DNA from: Limonium bicolor
Lineage: Eukaryota; Streptophyta; Magnoliopsida; Caryophyllales; Plumbaginaceae
Length of the DNA: 64,000 bases
Direction: 5' to 3'
NCBI GenBank assembly: GCA_023374045.1
Contig: CM041779.1
Location: forward strand, 270,850,062-270,914,061
The translations under genes were made by a program, and so were the position numbers. Below the pieces are notes generated by a model. The model had not been told where the DNA came from, searched no databases, and saw only the letters and a list, made by a program, of their open reading frames with translations. Shown in pieces: positions 30,515 to 44,463 of this stretch (positions are counted from its first letter, which is position 1; each line of letters begins with the position of its first letter).

Positions 30515-33500
30515 ATCTACCCCCCTTAAAGAACTTTGCCCTCAAAGTTGGTGAATCTAATATTGTTACTCACATACGTATTCTTTGCTAAGGTTATGAC
30601 CTCTACATATAACTTTGTCAAACTCCAAATGTCTGACATGATGCATACTACACATCCAAACAGCATGTCACTGCATGCATGGCAATCAAAAATATCCGTT
30701 ACAAGCTCTCCATGGGGTCCGTCCGCAGATAAATGAGGTATCATCCTCTCCCATGTCAAACGATCCCTCAGGTACCGGTCATGTTTAAACACTTACGCTT
30801 TCTGGTTCACGGCCGTCATGACTAATGGCACTTACGCTTTCTGGCCACGATCCTTTGGTTCATATCAAATTCATTTGCACATATAGAGATCCTCAGGCAC
30901 TTACTCATACTTACTTACTCATACTTACTTATACTTACTTCGGGACTACGCTGCCCTAATGCCTTTGGAAAAATACAAAACACACACTGTCACCGCACCC
31001 AACCGGCCACTTAGGACCGCCGCACGAACGGTGTAGTGGTTTCAAAACTAATCAACACTTCCACTGACTCAAACCTAGCTTCACCTCCATGGTTTCAACC
31101 GGATACCCGTGCCTAGGCATGGAAGATCCACTAGCGCCCGTGGGAGCGGTTTCAAAACCGATCCTCGTTCTCAGGTTTGAAGAAAACATTGTACCAAACT
31201 AGTTTTGGAAATTCATTTTGAAAACTTGCATACATCTCCCAAATTCCATTTATGATGATTATACCTATTACTAGTGTTATTACTGTGACCACTTATAGGG
31301 AGTTTCAAGAGTCCTTCAACCCCAATGTGATAAGCATTGGTGTTGAATTATCCTTCCACCCCAATTTGGTGTTCAGTTTCCCTTGATCGTTAGCAAATCA
31401 AGTTCCACCTCCCACCTCCATTCAAACAGACAAATTGTCAAACATTATTTCGTTTTCTATCTTTTTCATCTTGCTACTCATAATCACACACATACATTTT
31501 CCAATTTCTAGAATTCACTTACTCACTTACTAATCATCTCATCAATTATTACTACATCTTCTTCAACTACTATACTTAGGAAATTCATGGGTATAATGTC
31601 CCATTAATTTGCTATACTCAATTTATACTCATAAAATACATCGGCTTCATACTGATTTATACTCATCACATGCATCAGTTCCATACCGATTTATACTCCT
31701 CAAGTCTCCCATACGCACTCATTCCTCATACTATTACCAATCGGGGTTCTCATTCCCCTGAAGTTTCTATACTCCTTTCTATTCTTATTTCCCAAATAAC
31801 TACAATTACACGATGAGTGAATACGAATGTTTATGTAACATAAGTATCAACCATCAAATGAATTCCCTTGCGCTATGCGCATTGTAGTTTACGCCCCTAT
31901 CACGTAAAACATACATTTTGCGGTTTTCGCTCTACCCCCTTTAAAAGGGATTACGCCCACGTAATCTACCATGTGTCAATGTTGAACATTGGATGAAGGC
32001 ATTCAGCCGTCATGGAGTGGTTCAGCTTCCATGCGGTCTATTATACAATGTTCCTTGAATAATGGGTCTTAACCGTATTATCGGTTAGTCCCTGCATCAA
32101 GAATTTTCATCGGAGTTTATTTAACTCTTAACTGGGTTCAGTTATAGCTTAAATGGCTTTAAGGCATTGATGATTAACCTCTTATTCATTAGGTGTATTT
32201 CACTTGGAATTTTGGGCCCACTAGCTTCTGCTGCGCGACCCTGATAGCTTGGGTTATTCGCCCTTTTTGTTATCTTAAACGTGCTATACATCACCTTTTT
32301 ATCCCTCTTATTGTGGGAATAAGGTTATTCCATCAAGGGTGGTATTCTTTTACCGTGCGTGAACTCAATGAGTTTAGATTTATAACCGGCTCTCTGGAAA
32401 TCTATAAGTATACTGTTGTGTTTTGTAGTGATCATTCACTTGGTCCTCCGACTTATTGTCGGGTGAGGTTAAGCCACTACTTAGTTGTAGTGCTTCCTCT
32501 ATTATCAGTGGATTCTGAAGTATGTCAGTTTCTCTGGTTCAGTACAAGTGTTCTTTACTTGTGACCTTGCATTTTCTATGTGTCGGTCCTTATGACTTTC
32601 TTAAGTCTCCTTTCACTTTTATTCCAATGGAATTCACATCTTGTGATTTTCGGTGTGTTTCACACTCCTCGTGCTTCTTTAGCCTTGGGCCGCACGGTTT
32701 GTTTCTAAGCTTTTGCTTAAATGGCTTATGCCATGTTCGTTGGTGAAAGGAAAAATTTACCATGATTTACATTTTCTATATTCCTAGCTATCCCACCAGA
32801 TCATTAACTGCACATTGCAATACCAAAACACTCAGTCCTACAGAGTGCAGAGGCGTAAACTCTTGGCAGTAACTCTCTTATGTGATCGCAATAGGAATGA
32901 TCGTTACTCCTTCAGGTGGTGCTTCATCATTTGGTGCAGACTCCTGGCTTGTTGCCCGATCTGTCTACCATTTTGTATTAACAACTCCATAGCATTGGGT
33001 GATTATTCGTATACATTGGTCGCCTGCTGCGCACCATGTTTTTACGGATTCCACAGTATTGGTTTACATGGCATCCGCTATTGCTAGCTTCAGCTCATGC
33101 ATTTCCACTATTTATATCGTGGTTCAGTGTTCATACATCTGAGCTCCTTGAGCGTCATTTACTTATACTTTACATTCCCACATAGCATGTTCCTCCTGAA
33201 CCGATTACTTCCTGGGTTGTCAATAATTGCTGTTGATGCTTATTTTACATTGCTTGACAGTATTTGTATGCTCAAGCTTCACCACGTTAGTAGTTCTGAA
33301 AGGGATATATTTTTAGACATTTGTTGACAGTATCCCCTTCTTGGGATCCATGTGTTCACCGCTCTCGCGGTCTCACATTTATGAGAGATGTCCTCGCTCG
33401 TTGTTATTAACCTTTTATTGGTGTCGTCCTTGACCACTTTCCATATGGTTTACAATGGGTTTTGCAACCGTTGGGTTGTGTATGGTAATAGTGCCATGGC

Positions 33501-35111
33501 TTACTAGCCATATCGCCTAGAGCTCTACTCATCATAGGTTGTTTCCAAGTGATTATTTCTCCGTAAGCCATTGTGGATTTGAAGGTGATACTGGGCTCCA
33601 TAACAAGATCGTCGTATCACGCTTCCGTTTGTTGGAGACCCTTTTTGTATGATCGGTATCATTTATTAATTTGGGGTATTCCCTGTCAAGTGGGATCCCT
33701 TCGGTGTTATAACTGAACGTTCGTTCCAATTGTGGTATTCTTATCACGACATTTTGTTCAACTGTGTTGACTTGATACCCTTTATGGATCGCTCCTGGGT
33801 ATTACTGATTATACGGTAGCATCTGGCTGACATTTATGAGTATGTGCAGTTTGTTATCCTACCTTGCGGTACTGGATCCAAGTTATCCGTTGAGGGTTAT
33901 AAAGTCTCCCGTTCTTAGGGTAGACCATTGGTGTTTTTCCTTATGTTGCAACTGGTTTGATATTCTCTTCGGTGACGCATGGTATTTCCCGGTACCTTAT
34001 ATGATCACCCTGTGTGTTTGTGGTAGTTGTCTTGGGAATTCCATCCCGTTCATTGAACACTGATGTGTTAATGTCAGGCATTTGCCTTATAGTGTTTAGA
34101 CTGGGTATTCCTTCCAGTTATCATGGCTTACCTCGATATCTTCGAGACATATCCAATGTCTTATTCCGTTGTTAGTGCTTCTCGCACTTTTAACTCTTAA
34201 TGGTTCTCCTGGAGTGAGTTTCTGACTCCTTAGCTTGTAAGCTTGTCTGAGTTCCTTTTGCTCGTTTGAAGTATCCAATTGTTTGTTTTGAATTACTTAT
34301 GGTCCGTAGAACGGAGTTGACTACTTCCCGTGTTTCCTACACTACATGTATACATACGTGGGGTACCTTGTTGGCACGTTACCACTTACCTGACTATTTG
34401 CCAGGCCCGCAAGCTCCTTCGGAGTGCGGTCGTCCCACATCCCGTATTTGGGTACACTCGTAGTGCTCGTCACACGCCTAGGTGAAGCATTCTATTGTCA
34501 ACTGCTCTTGTATCATTCTATGATACTCACCGTAATTCCGTTAGTTTGGTTTTAAAAATCCGAGGTTTAAAAGAAAGGTTTGTAGTTTTGAAAGAAAAAT
34601 TTTGGGTTTTGAAATAATAGTTCGGTGTTAAAAGAAATTCTTCATGGCGTTGCCATGTCTGAGGTCTTGACCAAGTCCAGCTCCTCGCTGACTGGTATGT
34701 TCTTAATACAATGGTCGGGCCGTTAGGCCTTTCCAAGGTTTCATTGTTTCAATTTCTTAGGATTAGTGATCCTGTATTTACTTCCATCCTCATGGTGGTA
34801 CTTTAGTAGGTACTTGTTGGTCATTAGAAGTCTTCCAATTGTCTTGCCTCTGCTGCACTTACCCTGGGCAAGTGCGCGGGTAGGTTGTTTTTTGGTTAAC
34901 GTATACTGGTTACGGTATCGTTTCCATCCATATTTGGTGGTTTTATTAGATCTTCCTTTGATATTTTGATCTTGGTGATCAATCTCCGGAGTCGCTTCTC
35001 AGTGTACTTGACATGATTGTCGTCAATCCGGGTGTCTCACACCTTCACTATGGTTAACAAGACTTGACTTATCTTTAGGAACCATGTTGTGGTCCTATAG
35101 GTGTCTATGTT
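30515..35111 (-). other. Outer LARD internal domain, 3' part (non-coding)
   Basis: It starts with the polypurine tract at 30,515-30,531 (minus strand). Colinear matches to the inner LARD include 31,310-31,400 with 43,700-43,790, 31,920-31,965 with 43,130-43,175, and 32,812-32,862 with 42,308-42,358, all in opposite orientation. A GGCACTTACGCTTTCTGG duplication lies at about 30,790-30,845 and a (TACTCATACT)n stretch at about 30,900-30,940. No coding sequence was found on either strand. Confidence 0.85.
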
Positions 35112-38100
35112 TGAAATACCCCAAACCTTGATATGTTGTTTAAACATTAAACTATGGTATGTAAAGGCTAAAAAGTTCCTTAGGAACATCAGTGAACGAT
35201 TTAAACCATAGTAAAAACAATAAAGTACCATAAATACAGTTTGAGCATAAACATGCTCTAAGCTTGGAGTGAACTTGGTTAGGACCCAAAGAGCCTACCA
35301 AGACTTAACAATATTCAATTATGATTTAATAAGGCTAATTAAGTCCTTAGGAAACCTTGGTAGACAATTAAACCAAACAAAACACAAATAAATACCTTAA
35401 AGTCAATATGGGCAAAAATGTGCTCTAAGCTTGGGATAGATTTGTATAAGACCTAAAGGTCATACCTATACCTTATTTACATGTTAATGAACATATTAAA
35501 CCAATTACTAAAGAAAACCAAGCTTAAAAACAAGTTAAAATACAAAATGTGCTTTAAGGAGTCTTAAAGCACATTTTTGAAAAATTGTCTTGTAAATGAG
35601 TTTTGAGTGGCTAAATGTCCATCATTACTCTTTAATTATCATGTGTACTATTTAGTATCACATTAGGAAGTCTAAATCAATGGGAAATCAAAAATTTCAC
35701 AAATATGTGCCTTGTTTTGTGAATAGTAACCAAAATATGCTAGTTTATGACATATGTCAATATAAGTAAGTTAATTGGTCAACAAAGACCAAACTACCCC
35801 TAAGTGGATGATGGGGGCCGGTTTTTATTATGGTGAGTCACCACCATGTAAAAATCATTTAAAGAAAGGAAGGGAAAAGTAAGTAAAAAGAAGAAAGTTA
35901 CTTTATAACATAAATATCTTGTAAAAGCAAACACCTCATTTCATTTCTTCCTTTCCCACTCACTTCCACCGTCTCCAACCTCCCTCTCTTCTCCATTCTC
36001 GGTTTGCTACAGCAAACCATACCCTCTCCATCTTTGAATGCTTGTAACTTCTAGCTCCATGATCCAAATTCAATTTCAAGACTACCATTCTTCTAGTTAG
36101 GCCAAGCTCTACAACTTTGTCTTTCCAAATCTTCAAAAGCTCCATTTCGGTGCCATGGAGATTCACCATTGAAGGAGCTTGAGCTCATCTTTTCATGCCT
36201 TGTCATTCTCCTTTGCTTCAAGGTAAGAAAAATCAAAGCAAATCAAAGTTTCCTCTCATATTTCTACATGTCCGAAAATTCACCATTAATGGTGTCTTCT
36301 CTTGTTCTTCCATAGCTCCATTTCAATCTTCAAAGGACAAGGAGGAGTCCTCTCTTGATGCTTATTCAAGCTCTCTTTTTATTCCAAGGTAAAACAACTA
36401 TCCTAATGTGTTAAGACAATATATATAACCTAGGGTTTGTAAATGAGTTTAAGCATGAAGCTTGAATGCTCATTGGTTTAACTTGTATATTGATTAGAAC
36501 ATTGACAAGTAACCAAGTCCTCTTGCCGATTTCCAAACAAGGAAGAACAAAGGTGTTCAAGTAAAAGTCTTGAAGAAAAGAGGTAAACAAACTAACTCAA
36601 TGTAGTTTAAATGCCTTAGGAAAAATGAGCTTGATTTGCTTAATAAAATACCTAAGGAGCCAATGGCAAAAGAGCTAGTGAATTGTTCTTAAGGGAATTA
36701 TTAAAAGGCATATGTGATGTTGAGTGTATTTGCAGGTCAAAGGCAATATATATGTGGGAAATTCAGTGTTTAAGGTTTAAGCAATTTAAGGGCCTAAGAG
36801 CCATGTTATTTAAGGGCCTAAGTTCCAAGCAATTTAAGTTCATGCATTATATTGTGATGTAGTGTAGTTTGAGGTTTAGTTGTGTGTAAAGAGTGTTCCT
36901 TGTAAAGTTGTGTCTATGATGTTTAAAGGATGAAAAGCCATGTGTTGTGTATAAGGATGTGAATTAAAACATTGAGTGTTCTTGGGGTGTATCAAAGTGA
37001 ACAACTATGTGTTTTGGTGTTTGGTGATACAAGAGGAACTATGTCAAAATTTGGTTAATGAACAAGGAGTTCTAGGTGTTTAAAATGATGTTTGGTGACC
37101 TAGGTTGAACTAGGAATGATTAAGGTTTGAATTGGTGAAAGAAGGTGAATTAAGGTGTTCTTAAGTGTTAAAGTGTCTTGGTCATTATCTTGGAGGATTT
37201 AGAATGCAAATGAGAGTTAAGGATACTTCAAGCCATGGTGAGATTGTATTAAGGATCTATACAAAGGTTGGTAACAATGAGGAAGTAAGGTGTTATAAGG
37301 AAGATGTTTGAACTTGTGAAGAAAATTCTAGGAAGGACATAAAGTGTTTTGGTGGGCTAAATAATGTGTGGAAACATGTTATAAACCTAAGGGAGGAAAC
37401 ATTATAAGTGTTGAGCATTTTGGCAAGAAATGAGTAAGTGTTTAAAGATATAGAAGATGAGTTTTCTGGCACGTCCGAACTTCCGTCCGAATTTGGAAGC
37501 TCGGACATGCCCTGTTGCGTCTAAATTTTCTGAGTTTCGACCAGTGTCCGAACTTCTGTCCGGCCTTTGATGTTCGGACAAACCCGTCTCTTTTCTCTGG
37601 TTTTTCCTCGACCTGTGTCCAAACTTTGGGAAGCTCGGACACATGTTCGGACACTCGAAATTTTTCCTTTGATTTTTCCTCGACCTATGTCCGAGTTTGA
37701 AAGCTCGGACACATGTTCAGACATACGTCTGGTTTCACCCATTTGAGTCTCGACCAATGTCCGAACTTTGGAAACTCGGACACAAGTTCGGACATGGTAC
37801 AATTTTGACGAAACAACTTTGTATAAGGTTAGAAAATGATATCTAATGATGGGGATTGATAAGTAATGATGTTATGAGATTGTTAAGGACATGTTAAGTG
37901 AGATATAATGATAATTGAGTGGGTGAAAAGTTGTGTTAAAATGTTAAAGTAAAACAAGTTAAAAATGTAAAGTTATTTAACTGTTCAACGGGAGTAAGTC
38001 ATGAGCATTAGACTTTAAACAAACAAGTTACCCTGGTGTTAATGAAAGTAAATGTAATGTTACCAGTTGTTCAAAGATGTTACGAGGAACATGTGATGGC

Positions 38101-39607
38101 ACGTTAGTGTGAAACCCCGGTGACAGGTATGGTTTTCTTGCAACCTGTGTCCTACCGGATTACACCAGCTTGTATGCCAATGTGTTTTTCTGTATGTATG
38201 CCACGTTATAAGATAAATCATGAAACGATACCGGTAACCTCGAATGTGCATGAAAGGCTAGTTAACCATTATTAGGTAAGCGTAAGAGAACGGTGTCCGG
38301 TAGCAACGTTTCCAACCTAAGGAACGTTCTAACCACGGCTATGCATGAGTTAGTTGTGTGATGTTGTGTGTGATGTTGCTGTAAATGTATGACCCTCCTT
38401 TGTATGATTAACTCAGTTGTAGTACTGTACTGTGTGCTGATGTGATAGGTTCCACAGTGGAGTCTTTATCTGTGAATATTTATATATTATGGGGGGGGTG
38501 AGGAATCCGGTAGTTCCGGTCGCGCGTTGTTTGGGAGTTGTTGTATACAGTTTCTTCAGCTTCCTCTATGTTGGTTGTCTTCCTTCATTGGTCTTCGATC
38601 ACCCCTGAGCTTAACCAAGGCTCTTGACTCACGTCTGTTGGGGATTATGTACGGTGTGTTCGGATCACTATGTCCGATCCATCTTTGTGTTAAGTTATCC
38701 GTTCGCCTAAAAGGACGGTATATGTAAACGAGCTTAGCATGAGTTTGATAGCATTCTCTAGGCTCTCCAGTGAACTAACTATGTTTGGGGCGGTTCCTAA
38801 AGAGATCCGTACCCGTTATGTTATGTGTTATTGATGTACTGCAATGCTTATTGCGATGTGATGTTATATGTTGATTAAAATGTGGAGTATGTGGATCATG
38901 GATATGAATCCCAGTTTATAATAAGAGGCGTTTGAGGATAACCCAATTAGTGGGTAAGTGCCGTCTATTAAGGAAGTAGCTCCATTAGAGGAGAAACACT
39001 CTGGGGTTAAAGAACACAATGAGTGATTTATTAAGTGTAGATGTGTTGTCTGTTTGTTGAGCCCTATTGTTGTGTGTATGTAATGTGTTATGTGTTTATG
39101 GTTACATGCATGGTTAAAATATAATCAACCGCATGCTAAGACGACAAGTAGTCGTGCGTGGCCCGGTAGCATGCGGGCTGCGGGATTACCATACCAGCAA
39201 AGGTGCTGAGCCCCTGGGGGGCCACCCTTTCTTCTTTTTCCTATTTCAGGTACAAGGAGCTGGAAGCCGTTCGAGAGTAGGACGGGGTAGTGGTTGTACA
39301 TGGGTAGCCATTTAAATTGTGTATGTATTGTAGGTGTAGTAAGACCGAAATTGTTATCGGCATTAGTTTGTAAATACTCGGTACAGTTGGAATGTTTATG
39401 TATGTTGGTTGTTGTAAATGGAAAGGGATAGAATGTGTAGTCGCTCGGGAATCTAGTCCATCAGACCGATACAATGTATATGTAATAGCCTTGTTAGCCA
39501 CGTGGGTGGTTAACGGCGTGTAACACCAACGAGTTAAGTAATGTGATGAAGTATGTTTTCCGCTGCAGTTAGTTGTTAAGTGTGTTGTTGTTAGATGGGG
39601 TGTTACA
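35112..39607 (+). repeat. 5' LTR of the inner LARD
   Basis: Contains a pyrimidine-rich leader region (35,940-36,020), splice-donor-like CAAGGTAAG at 36,219-36,227 and CCAAGGTAAAAC at about 36,387, an acceptor-like TATTTGCAG ending at 36,735, and a hairpin array at 37,471-37,795. The last 150 bases (GTTAGCCACGTGGGTGGTTAA and beyond) resemble the matching end of the outer LARD LTR, so the two families are related. Confidence 0.94.
37471..37795. repeat. Array of GTCCGA palindromes in the inner LARD LTR
   Basis: About five imperfect units hold GTCCGAACTT...GCTCGGAC stems, partly followed by ACATGTTCGGACA, and TCGACC spacers at roughly 60-85 base intervals. The copy in the other LTR is at 46,823-47,150. 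The layout parallels the GGTCCGGG hairpins of the outer LARD. Confidence 0.85.
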
Positions 39608-42600
39608 AATAGTGGTATCAGAGCGAAGTATCGCTCTGATGACTGAACTACCGAGCTTAGGATGTACCGAGTTAGGATTTTAGTACTTGGGGTTAAATGT
39701 TGAGTGATAGCGTGAGTAATACGCTAGTTAGGAACTACCAGTGAATACTGGAAACCTATTATATCCTTCCCGCCCTCCACAATCCCTAATTTAAAATTCG
39801 GGAAAGAACGCCAGAGAGAAGGAAGTCCTCTCATACTCGGGAAATCCGATCTGGCTGTTATTAAGTACTTCTGTGAGAACGGAGAACCAGTCATACGGTA
39901 GATCCCGAAGAGTGGGAATCCCGGAGACGGTTTCTACCTGAACAATGTCAACCGCATTTAATAGCGAAGAATGTAGAAACCTATGCCTAAGAGAATAGAA
40001 TTTCCGGCAACCTGGGTCGACATGCCGAGCAATCGAGAATAACCAGCTTGCAACCCACCAACCGTGCAACAGGCAAGAAGTGAAGTAATGGAACCCGGAA
40101 CGGGAGTCTACGGAACCACAGTTGTTAAATAATATACCAACGGTATACAAAACAAGAGACAAGTCCAGTAACCATGACAAATGCGTGGAACGGGCTACGA
40201 AGAGGATACAGTACTGAGTAAAAAGGGGTCTTCCAGAATGGGAAACACCTTAGTTAGTGATTATCATGTAAAGACAGTGAGAAGTCGCCCAGAAGATTTA
40301 TTGTTAAGACGGTAAGATCAAAGTAAGGGCCAAAAATGCCACTGATTATGGTGCGGTTGAAAACAAAACCGCAACCGGTGTGTGTGTTGAACCGACAGCC
40401 AGTTAGCATGGCGCACTTGCCATGGCAAGTGCTGCTATAACAGGGATGTTCGGGAAATTTTTAACAAATACAAAGTACTTAGTAAAGTACCATGAAGTTA
40501 AGTGAGATCATCATAACCGTGGAAGGGCTTGATAGCCTAACCCCTGTAAATGAGAATAAACCAGTCAGCGAGAAGCTAGACTTGGCTAAGGCAAGTAGAC
40601 GTTGTGAAACCACGAGAATTTTTCTTTCAAACTTAGAACCATTTCCAAACCCTTTTTCAAAACCAAAGTTTTCTTTCAAACCAATACTTCTTTCTAACCT
40701 TCTTTTAAACCAAGCAGTAAACCCAAGGGTAGTTGACAAAGATACAACAGTGGATAAACTTTCCCTCGATTAAGTTCGGGAAGCACGGAATGCATGTTGT
40801 CATAGGACAATATAAGGGAGTTGACAACAGAATACTTCACCTAGGCGTGTGACGGACACTACGAGTGTACCATCTGAAATGTGGGACAACCGCACTCCGA
40901 TAAGAGCTTGTGGGCCTGACAGACCTACTTATGGGTTAGTTGGGTAAGTAGCAATGTATCAGCATGGTATCCCACATATGTATACGAGTAGAGTCCGAAA
41001 CACGGGAAGTAGTCGACTCCATACTACGGTCAGCAGTAAAAGTCAAGCAAGAGCAACTGATTACCATGAATGGTTAAAGTAAAGGAACTCAGTTAAGTTA
41101 CCGAGACTAAAGGAATTAGTGAATTCATTTCAAGGAAATGTTTAAGAGTCAGGAGGTGCGAAGTGCACTAACTGTTATGTAAAGACATAGCATATGTCTT
41201 AAGGATCCCAGGGATAAACATGATAGCTGGAATGGTGACCCAGCCTGTGCATGGCAAGCAAATACCTAATGTGGACACATTAATGTGCAATGAACGGGAT
41301 GAAACTCCCAGAATGAGTACCTACACTACCAGGAAATGTTGATCTTCACAGAAGAAGATAATAAGCCAGTTAAGAACGCAAAACGGCGTGGCTAACTGAA
41401 TATACCAGTAAGTGCGAACCAGATGTAATGGCATAACTTAGCAACACCCAGGAGCAATCCTTGAAGGGTGTTCGCATCAACAATTGTTGCACGAAGTAAC
41501 GTGACAGAAACACAAGGGTTGAAACTAACACCCAGTTTAGACATAAGTTGTCAGGAGACGGACTGACAATCCTAAGGGGCATCCCATGAAAGGAAACGGA
41601 ATGCAACGACCTTGTCATGGAGCCCAATATGATATCCAAACCATGTAATGTGGTACAGAGAAGTAAATGTGTGTGAACAGCCTACAATGAGCAGAGCTCG
41701 AGGCAGTAAGGCTACTAAGCCACAAGCAAATGTGTTAGGTAAATTTGAATCGATTGTAGAAGTCTATGTTGTACAAGTAAATAGAGCGGAGAACGAACCA
41801 CTGCTTTATAAGTGGGGATACCTCTCGATACTATGAAGCCGCTGGAGCGGTAGTTATGTGAACCAAGTTCAAGAAACATGTTAAGGATTGACCATGTTGT
41901 CATTACGAGAGAACAGATAGTTTGGTAGCATGTGTGTATAAAGTGAAGCACCAAGCTGAATAACACCGGCTTGTGACTCGAGTGATCAACGCTCAAGGAG
42001 CATTTTGTAGTCATCCAAATGGATGACGAACCATAATACGAATGATGTAAGTATATGTGTGGTAGCTAATATGACAGTGAATACCATATAAGTTGATGTT
42101 ATACAATGAGAAAGAGCACGGTGCGCAGAAAGCGACCGTTGTATAAGTGTTGTTAAATGATAATATGGTAGATAAGACCAGTTATGAGTTAAACTCAGTG
42201 GAGATGCAAGGTAAGTGATGATAAATAGACTGGGCAATAAGCCAGTAGTCGGTACTATGTGATAAGGAACTCAGTGTGGATTCCGTTGCTAATAAGAGAT
42301 TTACTGTCAAGAGTTTACGCCTCTGCACTCTGTATGACTGAGTGTTTTGGTATTGCATTTGTACAGTAATGATCGAGTGCGATAGATAGGATACTGGAAA
42401 TGTTAATTGTGGTGGAAGTAGAAAGCGGCTTATAACGCCATAGTGACTGATGCATAGGAAATGCAAGGACGTACCAAAGAAAGAGTACTTGTACAGGACC
42501 AAATGTGGAAGCATAATTAAGAATAAGTGACTACAGTAGCACTAAATACCAAATATTGGTATGGAATATACCTCAAGTGTGGGAAATAACCGAGAGAGCA

Positions 42601-44463
42601 CTACACACTAGGTAGTAGCTCAACCTCAACCGACAGTAAGTCAGAAGGAAACAAGTCAATCATTGTGAAATACATACAGTATACACAGTAAATTATGATG
42701 GAAGTGAATAGAAAGTTTGTAACTCACCGAATTCGCTCACGATAAGAGATACCACGCGTCGGTTGAGAAACCGTTATTACCAAGATAAAGGATAATTGGG
42801 GATGTACAATACATTAAGAATAATGAATGGGGCAAACTAAGCCCTACAGTTATCAGAGTTGCGCAGCAGAAACTAGTGAGCCAGTGATTCAAGTGTTGAA
42901 TGTGCATGGTGAACATGAGTGAATGGCTAATTATTAATGCCTAGAAGCCTCACAGGCCAGATTCGAAACCGGTTATGAGTTAAATAAACTCTAATGAAAA
43001 TTCTTAGTTTAGGAACTAAACCGCCAATATAGTTAAGATTCTCTAATCGGAATGCATTGTATAACAGACCGTGTGGAAGTTAAAGTACTTCACGTCGGTA
43101 GAACGTTTTAAACCATGATTAAGTGATTGATTACGTGGGCGTAATCCCTTTTAAGGGGGGGTAGAGCGCAAAACCACTTAGTGTGTATTACCGTACAAGT
43201 GTACATGACCTATGGTGTACATAGCACAAATAATTTGTTTTGATGATTAGTGTGTGTGTTACGTAAACATACGCATTCACGCATGGTTTGATTGTGGTAA
43301 TTGCGCACAGAAGATGCGAATACCATTGTGATAAGTGTGTTTATTTGTTAACAGTTGTGTGTGATAGTACAAGTGTGGGGAGTAGAGAAACTCCCAGGGA
43401 ACTAAAACCCTAACATTATATGTTCATATGACACTAAATGTGAAACTGTGTGTTGTATTTTGATAAAATATATGTATATATATACAATATAGTGATTCAT
43501 GAAAGGGTATGAAACCGACATAGAACCTAGTGAGAATAAGATTTCTTAGGTAACAGGATTAAAGTGAATGGAGATAACTGATAGACGGAGTTCTATCCCT
43601 TGGAGATGTAATGATTATGACTAGAATGACCAACAAGATAGGAAATTAGAAATGAGTGTATTATTTAATGCTTGAAAATGAAGTGGGAGGTGAAACTTGA
43701 TTTTCATGAGATCAAGGGAAACCGAACACAAATTGGGGTGGAAGGATAGTTCAACACTGATGCTGATCACATCAGGGTTGGATGATTCTTGAAGTTCCCT
43801 ATAAGTGGTCACAAATAACCACGCTAAGAAAGAAGCAAAGAGCATAAGTTGGACTTGGAGTTGTATGTGTTTTCAAAAGGATTTTCAATTGGTATTTTCA
43901 AAACCTTCGATAGATACTTTAAATAAAGAAATTTCTTATACTTAAGTGATTGTTTTGATCTCCCGAAGGAACGGGGACAGAAGGTGTCCATCGCGACCGG
44001 GTTCTGCGGGATCACAAGGTATATAAAAAGGTATTTTTGGTTGCTGTACATGCTAAGACATGTTGTGTGGTATGTGTAATAAATATTATTTTGACCTTGA
44101 GTCCTAATGAGGTTGAGTTCTGAAAGTTGTGATGTTACCTAGACCTATATGTCTAAAAGTTGTGATGTTACCTAGACCTATGTGTCTAAATGTTGTTATG
44201 TTACCCAGACCTGAGAGTCTAAGGGTTGTTATGTAAGTACAATGTTGTTAAGATACCCGGATCGTTGAGTCCGAGGTTATCATGTAAGTATGTTATGTTA
44301 TGTATGGATGTGTATATGTTACCCAGACCGTTAAGTCCGAGGGTGTGATGTAAAGTATGTTTGGTTATGGAAGTTTTATTTGCAAGTAATCCCTGTGTTC
44401 TAATCCAATTGATGCGTGAGAAGTGTGAACTTCGAGGACGAAGTTGTTTTAAGGGGGGTAGAT
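39608..44463 (+). other. Inner LARD internal domain (non-coding)
   Basis: The primer site at 39,613-39,624 lies in a perfect hairpin (39,617-39,640). No ORF exceeds 129 residues. Homologous stretches with the outer LARD keep base similarity but not reading frames; near 40,550-40,700 the matching region at about 34,590-34,700 has shifts and stops. A polypurine-tract-like sequence recurs at 43,147-43,164. An imperfect tandem repeat (GATGTTACC(T/C)AGACC...GTCTAA, 40-65 base spacing) fills 44,120-44,345. Confidence 0.85.

Noticed and set aside
37515..37802. ORFs with repeated 'VRTC/FGHRSRKN' words in the palindrome array
   Set aside because: The apparent peptide repeats come from the GTCCGA DNA repeat and occur in several frames on both strands.
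39791..40180. 129-codon minus-strand ORF in the inner LARD interior
   Set aside because: The homologous part of the outer LARD does not keep this frame, and no family resemblance is seen.
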